From Halobacillus halophilus DSM 2266 (lineage in GTDB: Bacteria > Bacillota > Bacilli > Bacillales > Halobacillaceae), in the NCBI RefSeq assembly GCF_000284515.1, contig NC_017668.1:2914001-2978000 (forward strand): a DNA stretch of 64,000 nucleotides. The letters run 5' to 3'. Both the position numbers and the translations under genes were made by a program. The notes below the pieces were generated by a model. The model was not told the DNA's origin, did not search any database, and saw only the letters and a list, made by a program, of their open reading frames with translations. How positions within the stretch are numbered: position 1 is the stretch's first letter; every line of letters begins with the position of its first letter. This document shows positions 17,952 to 29,300 of the stretch, piece by piece.

Positions 17952-18326
17952 CTAATTAAATTCTTTATTTAGTGAAACAAAGATCTCTTCCACACTTTTC
18001 CCTACACTGGATTCCACGGCAGCAAGATAAGCTCCTTCCAAAATCGGGGCAGAAGCAAGATGAACATTCTCAAAACCAAGCGTCTCAATCGCCATCTCGG
18101 CATTCATTTGAGCACTTCCAATATCATAAAAAACAATTGTTCCTTTTTCATTGTGTATGTTTTCAATAGCCGTTTGTATCCGCTCGAAGTTGGTACCAAT
18201 TTCTCCACCTTCCAAGCCCCCGGCTGCTTCCACAGGGATTTCCCCCACTACCTGCTGTAAAATTTCACAAATTCCCGCAGCAGCTTTTTCACTGTGGGAA
18301 ACCAGTACAATTCCAACATGTTCCAT
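17952..18326 (-). CDS. dhaM: DhaM, phosphotransferase subunit of dihydroxyacetone kinase
   Basis: This 124-residue EIIA-mannose-type domain relays phosphate from HPr to the ADP bound on DhaL. The N-terminal VGIVLVSHS holds the phospho-acceptor His near residue 11. It is the single-domain form, without fused HPr or EI modules, so it depends on the general PTS proteins, whose genes ptsH and ptsI are also in this window. It is the last gene of dhaK-dhaL-dhaM, spaced four bases from dhaL. Confidence 0.92.
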   Translation of the reverse strand: MEHVGIVLVSHSEKAAAGICEILQQVVGEIPVEAAGGLEGGEIGTNFERIQTAIENIHNEKGTIVFYDIGSAQMNAEMAIETLGFENVHLASAPILEGAYLAAVESSVGKSVEEIFVSLNKEFN

Positions 18327-18330
18327 GGCT

Positions 18331-18951
18331 TTATTCGTCTCCTTTTATACAGTCTGCAAGGGCTTCAAATACATAGTATGAGGACATGGCTCCTGGATCT
18401 ATATGACCCTTTGACCGTTCTTTTAAATAAGAGGCCCGTCCTTTTGTTGCTACAAGATCTTTAGTTGATTCCATGGTGGATTGTGCGGTATCAAGGATAA
18501 GCTGACGATCAAAATCCTGGACTTCACTCATTTTGTCTGCTAAAGGTTCCCATACATCGAGCATCGTTTTTTCTCCGGCTTCTGCTTTTCCACGCTGTTT
18601 AATTCCAGCTACGGCCTCCTTCAGCGCTGAAGAGAATGTTTGAAAATCAACGTTTTCTACACCTTTTACTGCAGTCGACATTTTTAAGAATACGGTGCCA
18701 TATAAAGGACCAGAAGCTCCGCCGACTTTAGACATCAGTGTGGTGGCGACGTCTTTCCAGACTTCGGATACATCTGAATACTCTTCTCCAGATATTTTAT
18801 TTACTGCTTCTTGAAAGCCACGGGACATGTTAATCCCATGGTCTCCATCACCAATAGCCTGATCCAGTGAGGTTAGTTCATCTTTATGGTCCTGAACTTT
18901 TTCGTTAATTTTGTGAATCCAGTCTAGAGCATGGCTGACTTCCAACTTCAT
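18331..18951 (-). CDS. dhaL: DhaL, ADP-binding subunit of dihydroxyacetone kinase
   Basis: The 206-residue helical-barrel subunit binds ADP and Mg and passes phosphate to dihydroxyacetone held by DhaK. The metal-binding LDQAIGDGDHGINMSRG (about residues 28-45, three Asp) and GGASGPLYGTVF are clear. AGGGAGG precedes the ATG, and the gene follows dhaK by 15 bases. Confidence 0.94.
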   Translation of the reverse strand: MKLEVSHALDWIHKINEKVQDHKDELTSLDQAIGDGDHGINMSRGFQEAVNKISGEEYSDVSEVWKDVATTLMSKVGGASGPLYGTVFLKMSTAVKGVENVDFQTFSSALKEAVAGIKQRGKAEAGEKTMLDVWEPLADKMSEVQDFDRQLILDTAQSTMESTKDLVATKGRASYLKERSKGHIDPGAMSSYYVFEALADCIKGDE

Positions 18952-18966
18952 GTGAATACCTCCCTT

Positions 18967-19965
18967 TTACACTTTAAATGCTGGTGCCTTGGACGGTTCA
19001 TTTAGCAGTTCTTTTAATTCTTGGTCTACTTTTAATAAGGTGACCGAACAGCCTGCCATCTCAAGCGAGGTCATGTAATTCCCCACGTATGTCTTATAAA
19101 CGTTTATTCCTTTATCATGCAGATGATCTTGTACTTTTCGATTAACGATATAAAGTTCCATTTCGGGAGAGGCTCCCAGTCCATTGATCATAACCGCTAC
19201 CTCATCTGAACCGGTAAGACCTAAATCCTCAAGTACTAAGTCCGTCAATTCTTCAGCAATATCATTTGCTGAGCTAACCGCTTTTCTTTCAGTACCTGGC
19301 TCGCCATGAATACCGACTCCAATTTCCAATTCATCTTCATTAAGCTCAAAATTTGGCTTACCTGAGGCCGGCATTACAGGCGGCTTAAGAGCCACACCCA
19401 TAGAACGCACATTAGCTACTGCCTTGTCAGCCGTGGCTTTTATTTCTTCCAGTGAAGCCCCTGTCTCAGCTTTAGCCCCTACTAATTTATGGACAAATAC
19501 GGTCCCGGCAATTCCGCGGCGCCCTGAGGTAAATGAGCTGTCTTCTACTGCCACATCATCATTAACAACAACTTTCTCCACTTCGATGCCTTCTGCTTCC
19601 GCAAGCTCTGCCGCCATTTCAAAATTCATAACATCACCGGTATAGTTCTTAATGACAAGAAAAACTCCGGCACCGCCGTCGACTGCTTTTATCCCTTCCA
19701 ATACCTGATCCGGGGTCGGTGATGTAAACACTTCTCCCACTACAGCTGCATCCAGCATTCCCTGACCAATGTAACCCGCATGAGCTGGTTCATGACCGCT
19801 TCCTCCACCGCTTACAATACCTACTTTATTTTTTACGGGAGCATCTTTCCTAACTAAAACTGTCGTATCCTGCACTCGTCTTACATCATCCGGATAGGCA
19901 GCTGCAATTCCATCCAGCATTTCTGTTACGACCTGATTCGAGTCATTGATTATTTTTTTCATCAT
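18967..19965 (-). CDS. dhaK: DhaK, dihydroxyacetone-binding subunit
   Basis: This 332-residue subunit binds dihydroxyacetone covalently through a histidine. GIVSGGGSGHEPAHAGYIG is near residues 49-67 and the covalent His lies in GIHGEPGTER near residue 220. With DhaL and DhaM it makes dihydroxyacetone phosphate using PEP. The N-terminal extension is normal. The start ATG follows GGGAGGAAG. The cluster follows glpK in the same direction, but a hairpin lies between, so it may be read in part from its own promoter. Confidence 0.95.
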   Translation of the reverse strand: MMKKIINDSNQVVTEMLDGIAAAYPDDVRRVQDTTVLVRKDAPVKNKVGIVSGGGSGHEPAHAGYIGQGMLDAAVVGEVFTSPTPDQVLEGIKAVDGGAGVFLVIKNYTGDVMNFEMAAELAEAEGIEVEKVVVNDDVAVEDSSFTSGRRGIAGTVFVHKLVGAKAETGASLEEIKATADKAVANVRSMGVALKPPVMPASGKPNFELNEDELEIGVGIHGEPGTERKAVSSANDIAEELTDLVLEDLGLTGSDEVAVMINGLGASPEMELYIVNRKVQDHLHDKGINVYKTYVGNYMTSLEMAGCSVTLLKVDQELKELLNEPSKAPAFKV

Positions 19966-20007
19966 GCTCTTCCTCCCTGGATTGAACTATCGTATAAATC
20001 ACATCAT

Positions 20008-20039
20008 GGACAGGTCCTTCTTTATAGAAAGACCTGTCC
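20008..20039 (-). terminator. hairpin between glpK and dhaK
   Basis: The stem GGACAGGTC/GACCTGTCC has no T-tract on the minus strand, so it probably reduces rather than stops read-through from glpFK into dhaKLM. Confidence 0.6.
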
Positions 20040-20045
20040 CAATGA

Positions 20046-22389
<2,344 letters not shown>

Positions 22390-22440
22390 GTTACTCCACT
22401 CTCCTTCTTTAATTCAAGATGACAAGGTAACGGGTGTTCT

Positions 22441-22504
22441 AAAAAAAAGACTCACACTGAAAGACGTACGTATCCCAAAGGATGTACTAGTTCAGTGTGA
22501 GTCT
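22441..22504 (-). terminator. leader terminator of glpFK
   Basis: On the minus strand, AGACTCACACTGAA and its exact complement TTCAGTGTGAGTCT enclose about 29 bases and are followed by eight T, about 50 bases before glpF. This matches the arrangement in B. subtilis, where GlpP with glycerol 3-phosphate antiterminates glp leaders. No glpP gene is in the window. Confidence 0.78.
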
Positions 22505-22554
22505 CCATGTCTCCGTCACAACGTTAACTTGTTAGTTATAAACTTACTTGATTG

Positions 22555-22569
22555 TGAAAGCGTTGTCAA
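22555..22569 (-). promoter_or_regulatory. cre-like site overlapping the glpFK -35
   Basis: TGACAACGCTTTCA matches the CcpA consensus TGWAANCGNTNWCA at all but one position. It overlaps a TTGACA -35 element at 22564-22569, with a weak -10 (TAAGTT) 17 bases on. This predicts catabolite repression by CcpA with HPr-Ser-P or Crh-P. Confidence 0.65.
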
Positions 22570-22703
22570 TATTTTTCTTAATTTTCACTTTTTTAATGCT
22601 TTTTGTCGTATGACATTGAAACCTTATATTTCCCGGAAAATAGTATTCAAGTAAATCTTATGCAATGGATAGTAAAGGATGGAAAGCCTAAATTACTATA
22701 TTT

Positions 22704-22746
22704 AAAAAAGGCTAAAGTCTATCCAATAGACTTTAGCCTTTTTTAA
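22704..22746 (-). terminator. terminator downstream of ssrA
   Basis: A perfect stem of about 16 bp (GGCTAAAGTCTA core) has five loop bases and ends in six T on the minus strand. Confidence 0.9.
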
Positions 22747-22787
22747 AATATAATATAAGAACATAAAAAAAACCACCAATTATGTAT

Positions 22788-23150
22788 TGGTGGAGACGGT
22801 GGGAGTCGAACCCACGTCCGGAGATATCGGCACTCGGGCTTCTACAAGCGTAGTTGATATATTATAATTCGCTTCCTCTTCAGCCTATCAACAGGCTTCC
22901 GAGGAGCTAGCCTGATTAGTCTCTTCGTTTTTCCTCAGGCGGAGGAAAAACGCGTAGCCCGTTTCAGTTTGAGACCCTTCATCTGCCACACGGGCAATGC
23001 CAGGAAGGATCAGCTATAGACTGCTTATGCAGCTACAGCTAGGTTATCGTTAGATTCGCCAGTTATATTTAGGCAAATGACGTTTAACGAGACGTCGCCT
23101 CGACTCGCAACCCGAGCTCGACCTATCCCCGTCGAATCCGTAACGTCCCC
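22788..23150 (-). ncRNA. ssrA: transfer-messenger RNA (tmRNA)
   Basis: This one-piece tmRNA rescues stalled ribosomes and tags their peptides. The 5' end GGGGACGTTACGGATTCGAC and the 3' end GGTTCGACTCCCACCGTCTCCACCA pair as the tRNA-like part, with the CCA encoded. The tag frame starts at a GGC resume codon and, with the charged Ala, reads A-GESNDNLAVAA followed by TAA at 23025-23027. It ends in the degradation signal AA. smpB, encoding its partner, lies 100 bases upstream on the same strand. The 363-nt length is typical. Confidence 0.97.
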
Positions 23151-23249
23151 GTTAGGATTAAAGGATAGAGCATCAAGCTCTAAAATGATCATCGCGTTTA
23201 GCGACAATTATTATTATAGCATAATTATAGCATTTTTCAAGGGAAGTGT

Positions 23250-23714
23250 CTATTTCAGACTATCCTTAATCGCACGATCAATTTCACGTTTTTGCTGCTT
23301 ACGCTTCAGATCCTCACGTTTGTCATATTTTTTCTTACCTCTACCTAACCCAATCAATACTTTCGCTACTCCATTTTTTATATACATTTTCAAAGGAACG
23401 AGCGAATACCCTTTCTGCTGGGTTTGACCAATTAATTGATTAATCTGCTTTCGATGCAGGAGTAACTTTCTCATACGTGTTGGATCGTGATTGTAGATAT
23501 TTCCCTGCTCGTAAGGTGATATATGCAGATTATGCAAGAATACTTCACCATTGTTAATACGGGCAAAGCTGTCTTTTAGATTAACACGTCCATTACGTAT
23601 AGACTTGATTTCCGTTCCTTGCAGAACGATCCCGGCCTCGAAAGTTTCTTCAATTGTAAAATCATGACCTGCCTTCTTATTTTGTGCAATTGTCTTACCA
23701 TTTCCTCGTGGCAT
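23250..23714 (-). CDS. smpB: SmpB, tmRNA-binding protein
   Basis: It binds tmRNA and delivers it to stalled ribosomes. The 154-residue protein starts with basic residues and [29 protein letters not shown], has the IYNHDP motif and a Lys/Arg-rich tail (residues about 125-154) that enters the mRNA channel. Family length is about 155. It lies just upstream of ssrA and downstream of rnr, the usual order. Confidence 0.97.
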   Translation of the reverse strand: MPRGNGKTIAQNKKAGHDFTIEETFEAGIVLQGTEIKSIRNGRVNLKDSFARINNGEVFLHNLHISPYEQGNIYNHDPTRMRKLLLHRKQINQLIGQTQQKGYSLVPLKMYIKNGVAKVLIGLGRGKKKYDKREDLKRKQQKREIDRAIKDSLK

Positions 23715-23870
23715 AGCGTTCTCCTCCTCTTGTGCGCAGCATCTATTGTACCAAATAACCCCGGTGTTTCCAATTTAAACACGGATCTGGACGGAAGCAA
23801 AATTAATGGACTTTTTAGTATATTAATGAGAATATAATTCTGGAAAATGATCAACAAAGGAGTTTCCTGA

Positions 23871-24725
23871 ATGGAACAAGTTATGAATGTCCAGCCTTTA
23901 ACACATAAAGACCGACCGGCACTTGAAGCCATGGATACTGGAATTGAAGATGATTATGTCCTACGAATTTTTGAAAGACTAATTGAATCTGATAGTCATG
24001 AGATTTTCGGTCTTTTTAGAGAAGGAAAAATGTTAGCAGTAGGCGGCTATAGCTTATTTGGCAACGGTAAATTTGCCATGCTGGGCCGTTTACGAAGTGA
24101 CCGGCGGATGCTGATGAAGGGAAATGCTACCGAACTCCTGCAGCCAATTGTAGACCGGCTTTTCCGAGATCCTCAGGTAGCCTGGGTGGGAGCAAATACT
24201 CATCTCCATAACCTTGCCGCCAGAAGAGTCCTGCAGAAATTATCGCTTAAAGAAGGTCCTGTACTCCATTTCTTGACCCTGAGCTCTCCGGAGCTATTAA
24301 CCGATCATAAGCCGGGTCCTGTTTGGGAGGAAGTAACCAGCCTTCAGCATAAAAAGGAGTTACTCAATTTAATAAACGACCCTGGTGTTTTCCCTTTTGA
24401 ATGCTACTATCCGCTACCTTATGATAAAGCCTTGTTTACTGATCAATATCTTGAAGAATCTTCTTTTTACCAAAAACCTGATGCCTCTCGATTTGTAATC
24501 GTAAAAAATGACACAAAAAAATTTGATTACTCCCATGTGAAATATTTCTGGGACGATCACTATAACCAATCTGGTTTCTTTGAAACGATTCTTCACCACT
24601 GGAAACAGCATCCTAATAACGCAGGCTGCTGGATTGATTTCTCAGCGGAAGGGTTTAAAAAAATTCCGGATTTGTCTCCTTACTACGTTCAGGAACCATG
24701 GATGTTATACGGCAAATGGAAATAG
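23871..24725 (+). CDS. GNAT-family acetyltransferase-like protein
   Basis: A 284-residue protein whose first half resembles a GNAT domain: an ILV-rich strand around GKMLAVGGYSLF, then GRLRSDRRMLMKGNATELLQPIVDR and a region resembling the acetyl-CoA loop near GANTHLHNLAARRVLQKL. The second half (from about residue 150) is a second, diverged domain of unknown type. Substrate unknown. AAAGGAG lies eight bases before the ATG. It is inserted on the opposite strand between rnr and smpB, which are usually adjacent. Confidence 0.7.
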   Translation: MEQVMNVQPLTHKDRPALEAMDTGIEDDYVLRIFERLIESDSHEIFGLFREGKMLAVGGYSLFGNGKFAMLGRLRSDRRMLMKGNATELLQPIVDRLFRDPQVAWVGANTHLHNLAARRVLQKLSLKEGPVLHFLTLSSPELLTDHKPGPVWEEVTSLQHKKELLNLINDPGVFPFECYYPLPYDKALFTDQYLEESSFYQKPDASRFVIVKNDTKKFDYSHVKYFWDDHYNQSGFFETILHHWKQHPNNAGCWIDFSAEGFKKIPDLSPYYVQEPWMLYGKWK

Positions 24726-24740
24726 GATACCACTACTTGA

Positions 24741-24775
24741 AAAAACGCGCGAAGCAACTCGCGCGTTTTTATTTT
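24741..24775. terminator. bidirectional terminator
   Basis: A 12-bp stem AAAAACGCGCGA/TCGCGCGTTTTT serves both the GNAT-like gene and convergent rnr. Confidence 0.92.
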
Positions 24776-27062
24776 ACTTCTTTTTTTTGCTGCCTTTTTT
24801 CGGTACACCTTTATTTCTATAAAAAGGTTTATTACCCTTTTGCTTGCTCTTTTTCTTTTCTTTTTTCTTATCCGGCCCTTTAGAATTAATCTGTTTTGGC
24901 TGGGCAGGACGTTTACGTTCTTTTCTCGGCTTCATTCCATCAATTTCAAAGTCAACAACACGCTCGTCAAGATTCACATTGGTTACTCGAATGGTTACTT
25001 CATCCCCAATCCGAAACACGTTGCCCGTACGTTCACCAATCATAGCAAATTGTTTCTCATGGAAATGGTAGTAGTCATCAGTTAGTGTACTCACGTGAAC
25101 GAGACCCTCAACTGTATTCGGAAGTTCAACAAACATGCCAAAGCTTGTTACAGAGCTGATTACACCTTCATATTCTTCCCCAACCTTATCCTGCATAAAT
25201 TCGGCTTTCTTCAAATCGTCCGTTTCACGCTCAGCATCGACCGCTGCTCGTTCCATTTCGGAAGAGTGTCTAGCTATTTCAGGCATCTGGTCCTTCCAGT
25301 GTTTACGGGTTTTATAATCCAGCTTATCTTCCACCAGATACGTGCGAATCAGACGGTGGACAATTAAGTCAGGATAACGACGTATCGGCGAAGTGAAATG
25401 AGTGTAGTAATCAGTAGCTAAACCAAAATGGCCCAGGCTTTGAGGGTCATATTTAGCCTGCTGCATGGACCGCAGCATCAATTTTGAAATAATCATGTCC
25501 TCCTGTGTACCTTTCACTTCTTCTAGAACTTTTTGAAGGGCCTGAGGATGAACATTATCTGCTGTTCCTTTTACTGCATACCCAAGATTAGCTACAAATT
25601 CAAAGAAGTTTTGAAGCTTGCTTTCATCTGGGTCCTGGTGAATTCTATGAATGAACGGAACATCCATCCAGTGGAAGTGCTCTGCAATGGTTTCGTTAGC
25701 GGCAAGCATGAATTCTTCTATTAAGCGCTCCGCAACTGACCGTTCCCGAAGTTTAACATCAACAGCTTTTCCTTCTTCGTCTACAATGACTCCGGCTTCT
25801 TTAAAGTCAAAGTCAATAGCACCACGGTCCATACGTTTGCCGCGAAGGGTTTTAGCCAAAGCAGCCATATCACGGAACATAGGCACCAGGTTTTCATATT
25901 TCTTAATTAGCTCTTGATCTTCGTCCTCAAGAATTTTATTCACGTCTCTGTAGGTCATTCGTTCATTGGTTTTAATTACACTTTGAAAGATTTCGTGTTC
26001 TACTACGTCGCCACTCTTATTAATTTCCATTTCACAGGAAAGGGTAAGCCGGTCTACGTGCGGGTTTAAAGAACAAATTCCGTTAGAAAGACGGTGCGGA
26101 ATCATAGGAATCACACGGTCTACTAAATAAACACTTGTAGCACGCTCTCGAGCTTCTTTATCAATCGGAGAACCTTCATCCACATAATACGTGACATCCG
26201 CAATGTGAACACCAAGTTTAAAGTTCCCATTATCAAGCTTCTTAACTGTAACGGCATCGTCCAGATCTTTAGCGTCCGCACCATCAATCGTTACGATTGT
26301 TTCGTCCCGAAGGTCGCGTCTGTTTTTAATTTCCTCTTCACTTATCTGATCTGGTGTTTCTCCAGCCTGCTTAAGAACTTCATCTGGGAAACCCACTTTA
26401 ATTCCGTGTTTATGAATAATAGAGATGATATCAATCCCCGGGTCATTCTTATGGCCAAGTATTTCTACGATCTCCCCTTCTGCACTCATGCGTTCTTCCG
26501 GAAATTTCGTTATATTTACAATCACTTTATGGCCATCAGCGGCTCCATTTGTCTGCCCTTTAGGAATAAAGATATCATTAGGGATCCTTTTATCATCGGC
26601 TATAACAAAACCGAAATTCCGGCTTGATTCGTACGTTCCGACTATTCGTGTAGTTGCTCGTTCTAATATACGAATCACAGTGCCTTCTGGACGATTTCCT
26701 TGCTCATCTCTTTTTTCAATTCGAACCATTACTTTGTCATTGTTCATGGCTGAATGAAGATCAGAATGATGAAGGTAGACATCATCTTTGTCTTCTTCAT
26801 CTGGTATGAGAAAAGCAAAACCCTTTGCATGCATCTGGATTCGGCCTCGAATAAGGTTCATTTTCTCAGGAAGACCGAACCTGTTCTTTCTGGTTCTTAC
26901 AAGTTCTCCTTCTTCCTCCAACTCATTCAACGCTTTCATGAGGTCTTTGAATTCATTGGTTTCTTCAAATTCCATCGTTTCTTCTAATTCTTGTACAGAT
27001 AATGGCTTAGATGCCGTTTCTTTAAAAAATGTTAATATTTGTTGTTTTAAGTCTGTGCTCAA
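24774..27062 (-). CDS. rnr: ribonuclease R
   Basis: A 3'-5' exoribonuclease that degrades structured RNA and acts with tmRNA in quality control. The 762 residues comprise an N-terminal winged-helix (1-70), two cold-shock/OB domains, the RNB catalytic domain with [12 protein letters not shown] (about residues 265-276), an S1 domain ([21 protein letters not shown], about 620-700), and a Lys-rich tail of about 50 residues. The tail is typical of RNase R and likely binds RNA. The gene is between est and smpB in the conserved order. Confidence 0.96.
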   Translation of the reverse strand: MSTDLKQQILTFFKETASKPLSVQELEETMEFEETNEFKDLMKALNELEEEGELVRTRKNRFGLPEKMNLIRGRIQMHAKGFAFLIPDEEDKDDVYLHHSDLHSAMNNDKVMVRIEKRDEQGNRPEGTVIRILERATTRIVGTYESSRNFGFVIADDKRIPNDIFIPKGQTNGAADGHKVIVNITKFPEERMSAEGEIVEILGHKNDPGIDIISIIHKHGIKVGFPDEVLKQAGETPDQISEEEIKNRRDLRDETIVTIDGADAKDLDDAVTVKKLDNGNFKLGVHIADVTYYVDEGSPIDKEARERATSVYLVDRVIPMIPHRLSNGICSLNPHVDRLTLSCEMEINKSGDVVEHEIFQSVIKTNERMTYRDVNKILEDEDQELIKKYENLVPMFRDMAALAKTLRGKRMDRGAIDFDFKEAGVIVDEEGKAVDVKLRERSVAERLIEEFMLAANETIAEHFHWMDVPFIHRIHQDPDESKLQNFFEFVANLGYAVKGTADNVHPQALQKVLEEVKGTQEDMIISKLMLRSMQQAKYDPQSLGHFGLATDYYTHFTSPIRRYPDLIVHRLIRTYLVEDKLDYKTRKHWKDQMPEIARHSSEMERAAVDAERETDDLKKAEFMQDKVGEEYEGVISSVTSFGMFVELPNTVEGLVHVSTLTDDYYHFHEKQFAMIGERTGNVFRIGDEVTIRVTNVNLDERVVDFEIDGMKPRKERKRPAQPKQINSKGPDKKKEKKKSKQKGNKPFYRNKGVPKKGSKKKK

Positions 27063-27106
27063 TTTGTATAACCTCCTCTAAATGTAAAGGCCAAAGATTC
27101 TGGTGA

Positions 27107-27850
27107 TTAGGACCAGTCCAATGATTCAAGAAATTCAAGAATATCCTCATGGAGCTGTTCCTTTTCTTTCCCCATTGTAATGACATGGCCAGAGTCCTTG
27201 TACCATTTTATATCTTTTTGGTTGGATTCCACTTGTTCATAAATATAGTTTGCGCTATCTTTGTTAATCATTTCATCTTTTTCTGCTTGTACTACAAAGG
27301 TTGGCGTGTAAATCTGATCCACTTCATCATGAACTTCGTTAATAAATCCGCCTAATTGCTTAAACATTTCTTCTGATTCTTTTAATAATTCGTCTACCTC
27401 TTTATTAATCGTTTCCTGATCTTTCCCCTCAAGCTGCTTATACTGCCGTGCTTTTGCTTCAAACCCACGGGTTAACTGCTTTTCATTATCAAAAAACATA
27501 GGCGAGCACATGGTAACTAAGCCTTTTATCGGCTCAGAATAGGCAAGCTTCAACCCCAGCACTCCTCCAAGGGACAGACCAGCCACGGCTATTTTTTGAT
27601 AACCAAGATCTCGCAGATGGTTCAAGGAAGCTTTTACATCCGTCCACCAATCTTCAGGTCTTGCATCAATTAAAGCTTCCAATTCTTTACCATGACCTCG
27701 GTATATCGGACCGTGACTCGTGTAGCCGTGCTTTTGCAGAAATCTTCCGAGCATACGGACATCAGCGGAATGTCCTGTAAAACCATGTAATAATAATACC
27801 GCACGCTCTCCTTCTTCAAACGTAAAAGGTTGTGGTTGTTTAATCTTCAT
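27107..27850 (-). CDS. est: carboxylesterase (Est/YvaK type)
   Basis: This 247-residue alpha/beta hydrolase belongs to the Est30/YvaK carboxylesterase family. HGFTGH near residue 22 is the oxyanion loop, the nucleophile Ser is in GLSLGG (about 94), Asp lies in EKDEM near 193 and His in DSGHVIT near 223. It hydrolyses short-chain esters in the family; natural substrate unknown. It follows secG, as in Bacillus, but a terminator lies between. Confidence 0.9.
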   Translation of the reverse strand: MKIKQPQPFTFEEGERAVLLLHGFTGHSADVRMLGRFLQKHGYTSHGPIYRGHGKELEALIDARPEDWWTDVKASLNHLRDLGYQKIAVAGLSLGGVLGLKLAYSEPIKGLVTMCSPMFFDNEKQLTRGFEAKARQYKQLEGKDQETINKEVDELLKESEEMFKQLGGFINEVHDEVDQIYTPTFVVQAEKDEMINKDSANYIYEQVESNQKDIKWYKDSGHVITMGKEKEQLHEDILEFLESLDWS

Positions 27851-28003
27851 ATCATTCTCTCCTTACTTCATCTATTTCCTTATTTCCTATTTTCATTCTT
27901 ATAACCCTGTTTCCAGCTTACCAAAATTAACTCTCGGCTACTTTTTTTGAGCTTATATGACAAATTATACTCTTCGTGTAAATACTTATCGATCATAATA
28001 AAA

Positions 28004-28031
28004 AACCGCGCTAAGAGATCAGCGCGGTTCT
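28004..28031 (-). terminator. terminator after secG
   Basis: The 9-bp GC-rich stem AACCGCGCT/AGCGCGGTT is followed by T-rich sequence on the minus strand. Confidence 0.88.
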
Positions 28032-28044
28032 ACTTTCGCATTCT

Positions 28045-28278
28045 TTAACCTAAAATATAGGCTGACAAGAAAGCCAGGACAAAAAATAAGACACCTGTTA
28101 CGATTGTAGCTTTATGCAATACAGCATCAATTCCTCTAGCCTTTTGCTTACCGAACAATTGCTCCGCCCCACCAGATATAGCTCCTGATAGTCCGGCACT
28201 TTTTCCTGATTGCAACAGCACTAGAACAATTAAAGCTATTGTATCAATAGTCAATAAAGTTATCGCGAGTGTTTCCAT
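28045..28278 (-). CDS. secG: SecG, preprotein translocase subunit
   Basis: A 77-residue membrane subunit of the SecYEG channel. Two hydrophobic helices (about residues 3-22 and 53-75) flank the conserved [26 protein letters not shown] loop. The ATG at 28278 is chosen over an upstream in-frame ATG because AGGAGGTG lies ten bases before it and MET-LAITLL is the usual start. Confidence 0.95.
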   Translation of the reverse strand: METLAITLLTIDTIALIVLVLLQSGKSAGLSGAISGGAEQLFGKQKARGIDAVLHKATIVTGVLFFVLAFLSAYILG

Positions 28279-28460
28279 GTTGTGCCAACACCTCCTATGA
28301 ACGTACAAATCACTAGATTAAATGTAGCATAAAACCATTATAGCATCAAGAAAATTTAAACTCTCTACTAGCCTCTTCCTAGAGGTGATCGTCCAAGCCT
28401 TTGCGGGATAGATCATGTAAAGCGTGGAAGGATAAGTTGAAGGTTTATTATAGAAATTGA

Positions 28461-28519
28461 TTGTTTTTGATAATTTTTGAATGTTTTTGCTTGATTTATG
28501 TAAGGGTTTTCTTTATTAT
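28461..28519 (+). promoter_or_regulatory. fru operon promoter with phased T-tract repeats
   Basis: TTGATT (28491-28496) and TATTAT (28514-28519) are 17 bases apart and sit 31 bases before the fruR ATG. Directly upstream, three ten-base units each containing TTTTTG start at 28461, 28471 and 28481. These in-phase tracts may bind FruR or bend the DNA. Confidence 0.7.
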
Positions 28520-28550
28520 AGGTATTGAGATAAAGAAAGGAGAGGTGCCT

Positions 28551-29300
28551 ATGCTGACTCCAGAACGACATCAGATCATTTTGGAAACCGTCAAAAAATA
28601 TCATACGGCGAAAATTAAAGATCTGGTGCAATCAACAGGAGCCTCGGAATCCACGATTCGCCGTGACTTAGACCAATTAGAGCAGGAAGGTCTACTTCGC
28701 AGAGTCCACGGTGGAGCATCTCTAAGAGCTTCAGCGAGCGACGAGCCAAGCATGGGGGAAAAAATCACAAAGTACCATAAAGAAAAAAATGCTATTGCCA
28801 GCTATGCGGCTTCACTCGTCAGAGACGGTGATTGCATTTTTCTCGATGCAGGCTCCACAACCTACGAAATGATTTCTTACTTATATGGTAAGGACATTAC
28901 AGTAGTCACAAATGGGCTCGATCAACTCGATAAACTCACTGAGTATCAAATCAAAACTTATGTAGTTGGCGGTTATGTAAAGCATCGGACAAGAGCCGTG
29001 ATTGGCACAGTGGCCATGCAGAACCTTCAACAATACCGATTTGACCAGTGCTTTATGGGGACTAACGGTATTTCCTTAAAGGAAGGTTTTTCTACACCAG
29101 ACCCTGAAGAAGCTGCTATTAAAAGCACAGCTTTATCTTTATCTCAGGAACGCTATGTTTTAGCTGACCATTCTAAGTTTGAAGAAATATCCTTTGGAAA
29201 ATTTGCCAATCTCGACGAGGCTTACATTTTGACAAATTATGAAGGACTGTACTTAAACAATTACAAAGAAAAAACTAATATAAAGGTTGTGACCGCATGA
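28551..29300 (+). CDS. fruR: FruR, DeoR-family regulator of fructose operon
   Basis: A 249-residue DeoR-type repressor. An N-terminal winged helix (RHQIILETVKKY...ASESTIRRDLDQLEQEGLLRRVHGGA, about residues 5-55) is followed by the phosphosugar-binding DeoRC domain with CIFLDAGSTTYEM and the ADHSKF signature. It overlaps fruK by an ATGA. By analogy it senses fructose 1-phosphate and represses its own operon. AAAGGAGAGG sets the ATG at 28551; a longer frame to 28461 would start inside the promoter. Confidence 0.93.
   Translation: MLTPERHQIILETVKKYHTAKIKDLVQSTGASESTIRRDLDQLEQEGLLRRVHGGASLRASASDEPSMGEKITKYHKEKNAIASYAASLVRDGDCIFLDAGSTTYEMISYLYGKDITVVTNGLDQLDKLTEYQIKTYVVGGYVKHRTRAVIGTVAMQNLQQYRFDQCFMGTNGISLKEGFSTPDPEEAAIKSTALSLSQERYVLADHSKFEEISFGKFANLDEAYILTNYEGLYLNNYKEKTNIKVVTA

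Noticed and set aside
23025-23207. 60-codon frame ending GESNDNLAVAA
   Set aside because: It is the tag region of ssrA read as an ordinary frame; only the tag part is translated, after resumption.
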